Shown here one piece after another: positions 61,369 to 64,000 of a DNA stretch of 64,000 nucleotides. Under the pieces are notes generated by a model that was not told the origin of the DNA, ran no database searches, and saw only the letters and a list, made by a program, of their open reading frames with translations. The position numbers and the translations under genes were made by a program. The stretch comes from Pseudomonas sp. P8_229 (GTDB lineage: Bacteria; Pseudomonadota; Gammaproteobacteria; Pseudomonadales; Pseudomonadaceae). The stretch covers positions 524,501-588,500 of the forward strand of contig NZ_CP125378.1 of assembly GCF_034008635.1 (NCBI RefSeq), in the 5' to 3' direction. Position 1 is the stretch's first letter; every line of letters starts with the position of its first letter.

Positions 61369-62281
61369 GCATCGGCCCGAACCCGGCGCCGGCGTTATCG
61401 GCCATGTAGCGCGGATTGCCGGTGCCGGGAATCACGCAGGTCACCGCCGGGTGCGACAGCAGGAATTTCAGCGCCAGTTGCGGCCAGCTGCTGACCTGCA
61501 CATCCGAGACCCAGGCTGGCAATGGCTTGCCCTTGAGTCGAGTCAGCAACCCACCGCCGCCGAACGGTCGATTGCAGATCACCGCGACCCCGCGTTCGCG
61601 GCACAGCGGCAGGATGCGTTTTTCCACGCCACGGTCATCGAGAGCGTAGTTGATTTGCAGGAAGTCGAGCTGTTCGGCCTTCAGTACCGCCTCGACTTCG
61701 TCGTAGGCCGAAGGCGTGTAATGGGTGATGCCGATGTAGCGGATGCGGCCCTGTTCTTTCCATTCGCGCAGGGTCGGCAGATGAGTCTGCCAGTCCAGCA
61801 GATTATGGATCTGCATCAGGTCGATGCGTTCAGTACGCAGCAGACGGAAGGATTGTTCCATCTGCGCGATGCCCTCCTTGCGTCCGCGTGTCCATACCTT
61901 GGTCGCCAGAAACGCGGGTGAACGCGGTTCGTGGATCGACAGCAACTCGCCGGTGGTTTGCTCGGCGCGGCCGTACATCGGTGAGTTGTCGATCAGCGTT
62001 CCGCCCTTTCTGAACAACTCGTCGAGCACCGCTGGCAGTTGTTTATAGGCGGTTTCGCCGGGCGCTACGTCAAAGCCGCGATAAGTGCCCAGGCCCACCA
62101 TGGGCAGCAACTCGACGCTTGAGGGGATGGCGCGGGTCTGCATGGTCTGGTCTCCTGCCTGGCTCGGCGAAGTGGCAGTCGGCGCGGCACTGGCCAACGC
62201 TCGGTCAAAGGTCAGGACCGCCGAAACCCCGGCAGCCAGCGTAAGCAATCGGCGACGGGAGCAACCCTCAGTGTGGCTCAT
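61325..62281 (-). CDS. Aldo/keto reductase with Tat signal
   Basis: The 318-residue protein starts MSHTEGCSRRRLLTLAAGVS, a twin-arginine signal, then has an aldo/keto reductase barrel with the NADP-site (GLGTYRGFDV), the tetrad Asp and Tyr in IDNSPMYGRAE, the Lys in ATKVWTRG and the His in LMQIHNLLDW. It would reduce aldehydes or ketones with NADPH in the periplasm, unusual because NADPH is cytoplasmic. It overlaps the LysR gene by 44 bases at its 3' end. Confidence 0.87.
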   Translation of the reverse strand: MSHTEGCSRRRLLTLAAGVSAVLTFDRALASAAPTATSPSQAGDQTMQTRAIPSSVELLPMVGLGTYRGFDVAPGETAYKQLPAVLDELFRKGGTLIDNSPMYGRAEQTTGELLSIHEPRSPAFLATKVWTRGRKEGIAQMEQSFRLLRTERIDLMQIHNLLDWQTHLPTLREWKEQGRIRYIGITHYTPSAYDEVEAVLKAEQLDFLQINYALDDRGVEKRILPLCRERGVAVICNRPFGGGGLLTRLKGKPLPAWVSDVQVSSWPQLALKFLLSHPAVTCVIPGTGNPRYMADNAGAGFGPMLTDAQRHQLIALLG

Positions 62282-62393
62282 GCTGGTTCCCCTGCTGCGT
62301 GAATCTGTTGCACGTTGTGTTCAACAGCGGCCACCGTGTACCGCTCGGCTACACTGCGACTGCGAACACCCGCGCCCCGCTAAAGTTAGCCGA

Positions 62394-63167
62394 ATGTCCA
62401 GAATCCTGATGTCACTCGTCGCCTTGATCATCGCCCTGTATCTGGTGTTGTGCGGTGCACTGTTCGTGTTTCAGCGCTCCCTGATCTATTTCCCCCGGCC
62501 CGACAACGCCGTTGCCACGCCCGATTCGCGAATGAAGCTGTCGATGCCGGATGCCGATGTCTGGGTGACCATTCGCGCGCACGCCGGGCCAAAGGCGCTG
62601 ATCTACTTTGGTGGCAATGCCGAGGATGTGTCGCGCAACCTGCCTGCGTTCAGCCAGGCCTTCCCCGACTACGCGCTGTATCTGCTGAATTACCGGGGCT
62701 TTGGCGGCAGCGGCGGCGCGCCATCGGAGGAGGCGATTGCCGAAGATGCATTGGCGCTGTTCGATCAGGTGTACGCCAGCCATCCACAGATTGCCGTTGT
62801 AGGGCGCAGCCTGGGTTCGGGAGTGGCGGTGCGGCTGGCAAGTCAGCGCCCGGCGACAAAACTGATTCTGGTGACGCCGTACAACAGCCTCGAAGAAGTC
62901 GCCGTCCGCCAATACCCGTGGCTACCGGTGCAGTGGTTGCTCAAGGATCGTTTCGAGTCGGGCCGCTATGCCGCGCACATTCAGGTGCCGACCTTGCTGC
63001 TGGCGGCCAGCGATGACGAGGTTATTCCACGGGACAGCACGCAACGGCTGTTGGCGCATTTCCCCAAAGGCGTGGCGACGCTGCGGGTGGTGCCGGACGC
63101 GGGGCACAACTCGATTTCCGAGCGGGTGCAGTATCTGCAGTGGATGGGGGATGTGCTTAATCGCTGA
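62394..63167 (+). CDS. Membrane-anchored alpha/beta hydrolase
   Basis: The 257-residue protein starts with a hydrophobic anchor (MSRILMSLVALIIALYLVLC) and has the nucleophile elbow VVGRSLGSGVAV (GxSxG around residue 142), an Asp in AASDDEV and a His in DAGHNSI. It belongs to the hydrolases related to Bem46/ABHD13-type membrane proteins. The substrate is unknown. The ATG at 62394 is chosen because it begins the anchor; the frame extends to 62085. Confidence 0.87.
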   Translation: MSRILMSLVALIIALYLVLCGALFVFQRSLIYFPRPDNAVATPDSRMKLSMPDADVWVTIRAHAGPKALIYFGGNAEDVSRNLPAFSQAFPDYALYLLNYRGFGGSGGAPSEEAIAEDALALFDQVYASHPQIAVVGRSLGSGVAVRLASQRPATKLILVTPYNSLEEVAVRQYPWLPVQWLLKDRFESGRYAAHIQVPTLLLAASDDEVIPRDSTQRLLAHFPKGVATLRVVPDAGHNSISERVQYLQWMGDVLNR

Positions 63168-63208
63168 TCGGGTTTGATCAACAAATCTGGTGGTGTTGCG
63201 ACTGGCCT

Positions 63209-63277
63209 CTTCGCGAGCAAGCCGCTCCCACCTTTGGCAATGCGTTCCCCCTGTGGGAGCGAGCTTGCTCGCGAAGG
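63209..63277. repeat. Outward-facing REP pair
   Basis: CTTCGCGAGCAAGCCGCTCCC and GTGGGAGCGAGCTTGCTCGC are arranged tail-to-tail, the same layout as at 20982 and 55676. It separates the hydrolase from the CAP-domain gene. Confidence 0.85.
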
Positions 63278-63443
63278 CGCCAGTCCGGGCAACACAAAAT
63301 CCAGGCTTGCCCCACCCTCCATCACCCACCAAAAAAAAGCCATGTGGCCAGCATGAACCAAGTCCCAAAAGCCCAGTCCTAGAGGCGCCGCATTTCGCGG
63401 ATCCGCACTTCAGCACTGTCCTTTTCCCAGAGCCTGCCGTCCC

Positions 63444-64000
63444 ATGCGCCATGTCGTTCGCTCATCACGCTTCGTTTCGCTGTGCCTGCTGATCCTTGCC
63501 CCACTGTTCACCGAGACCACCCACGCCAGCGAAGAGCGGCAACTGGTGGCGGCCATCAATGACTACCGCGCTCATCCGCAACGCTGCGACCGCCGGCCGG
63601 CCCAACGTCTGGCGCCGTTGGCGATGAAATCCAATCTCGCATTGCCGATCGGCTATGGCTACGGCGGTGGTTTGCGCGAGACGTTGAAGTCTTCGGGTTA
63701 TTCGGCGGTGGCCGTGCGCAGCATCCGCATTGTCGGTGCCGGGGATGCCGAGCAAGCCTTTGAACAGCTGCAAGACAGCCACTGCACCGCCCTGCTCGAC
63801 GCTCAGTACGCCGACATCGGCGTCAGTCGTTCCCGTGGTGAGTGGCAAGTAGTGCTGGCGCAACCGGTGCTCGACAGCCGGGTCGGCGACAACCGCAGCG
63901 TCGGTAAAGCCTTGCTCGCCGAGGTCAACGCCGCCCGGGCGCGCCCACGGATGTGCGGACGCCAGCGCTTCGCCGCCGCCCGGCCCCTGAGCTGGAACCC
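63444..64000 (+). CDS. Secreted CAP-domain protein, partial (paralog of 7445-8296)
   Basis: The frame begins MRHVVRSSRFVSLCLLILAP with a signal peptide and runs off the right edge after 185 codons. It aligns with the CAP-domain protein at 7445 in its N-terminal half (NDYRAHPQRCD, then IVGAGDAEQAFEQLQDSHC and NAARARPRMCG), so the two are paralogs. The C-terminal CAP domain itself lies beyond the window. Confidence 0.82.
   Translation, partial: MRHVVRSSRFVSLCLLILAPLFTETTHASEERQLVAAINDYRAHPQRCDRRPAQRLAPLAMKSNLALPIGYGYGGGLRETLKSSGYSAVAVRSIRIVGAGDAEQAFEQLQDSHCTALLDAQYADIGVSRSRGEWQVVLAQPVLDSRVGDNRSVGKALLAEVNAARARPRMCGRQRFAAARPLSWN

Noticed and set aside
1..64000. tRNA or rRNA genes
   Set aside because: I saw no cloverleaf-like segments with a GTTCGA-type T loop, nor any rRNA-like sequence, but a dedicated scan was not possible.

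Overview
The window is a high-GC chromosomal segment from a fluorescent-group Pseudomonas (P. fluorescens/koreensis-like). The evidence is the dense scatter of GTGGGAGCGGGCTTGCTCGCGAA-type REP elements, the CioAB-type quinol oxidase, the pseudomonad-style polyamine catabolism (pau/puu) cluster and the LysR-rich gene content. About 80 protein genes are supported. I saw no rRNA or tRNA genes, no CRISPR array, no prophage and no classical insertion sequence. The only mobile-type gene is a REP-associated tyrosine transposase (RAYT).

Layout. 0-8.3 kb: start of a partial dehydrogenase-like gene, glutaminase, two YkuD-type L,D-transpeptidases, an MFS exporter with a divergent LysR regulator, a SleB-type wall hydrolase and a secreted CAP-domain protein. 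8.3-10.0 kb: a tandem REPIN array with a 135-bp period, with the RAYT gene in its middle. 10.0-23.2 kb: a respiration/molybdenum-cofactor island made of DUF2474-cioB-cioA and a YdeP-type molybdo-oxidoreductase on the minus strand, moaA and a bestrophin channel on the plus strand, a second REPIN array (269-bp period), moeA-moaB divergent from a LysR regulator, then fdhD-moaC-moaD-moaE. Three of its promoter regions share short conserved motifs, so the island looks like one regulon. 23.4-31.8 kb: chrA chromate transporter, two overlapping mini-ORFs, a polyamine glutamylation pair (pauA/pauB-like), a DeoR regulator, and a LysR/quinone-reductase pair. 31.9-35.6 kb: a tripartite efflux operon (outer-membrane lipoprotein, HlyD adaptor, DUF2955 membrane protein). 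35.6-38.4 kb: AbrB-type membrane protein, HD hydrolase, an unknown protein and a lipoprotein.

38.7-49.9 kb is a nearly complete gamma-glutamyl-polyamine pathway: XRE-cupin regulator (PauR/PuuR), FAD oxidase (PauB/PuuB), aldehyde dehydrogenase (PauC/PuuC), glutamine-synthetase-like ligase (PauA/PuuA), hydrolase (PauD/PuuD) and a four-gene polyamine ABC importer (ATPase, two permeases, binding protein). Imported putrescine would be glutamylated, oxidised, dehydrogenated and released as GABA.

49.9-64 kb: RNA 2',3'-cyclic phosphodiesterase, several small or unknown proteins and lipoproteins, a lactate permease, a Tat-exported PaoABC-type molybdenum aldehyde oxidoreductase, a cupin/LysR pair, a Tat-type aldo/keto reductase, an alpha/beta hydrolase and the start of a second CAP-domain gene that is a paralog of the one at 7.4 kb. 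The most interesting signals are the RAYT inside an amplified REPIN array, the shared promoter motifs of the Mo-cofactor island, and the coupled cysteine-containing mini-ORFs upstream of the second pauA-like gene.
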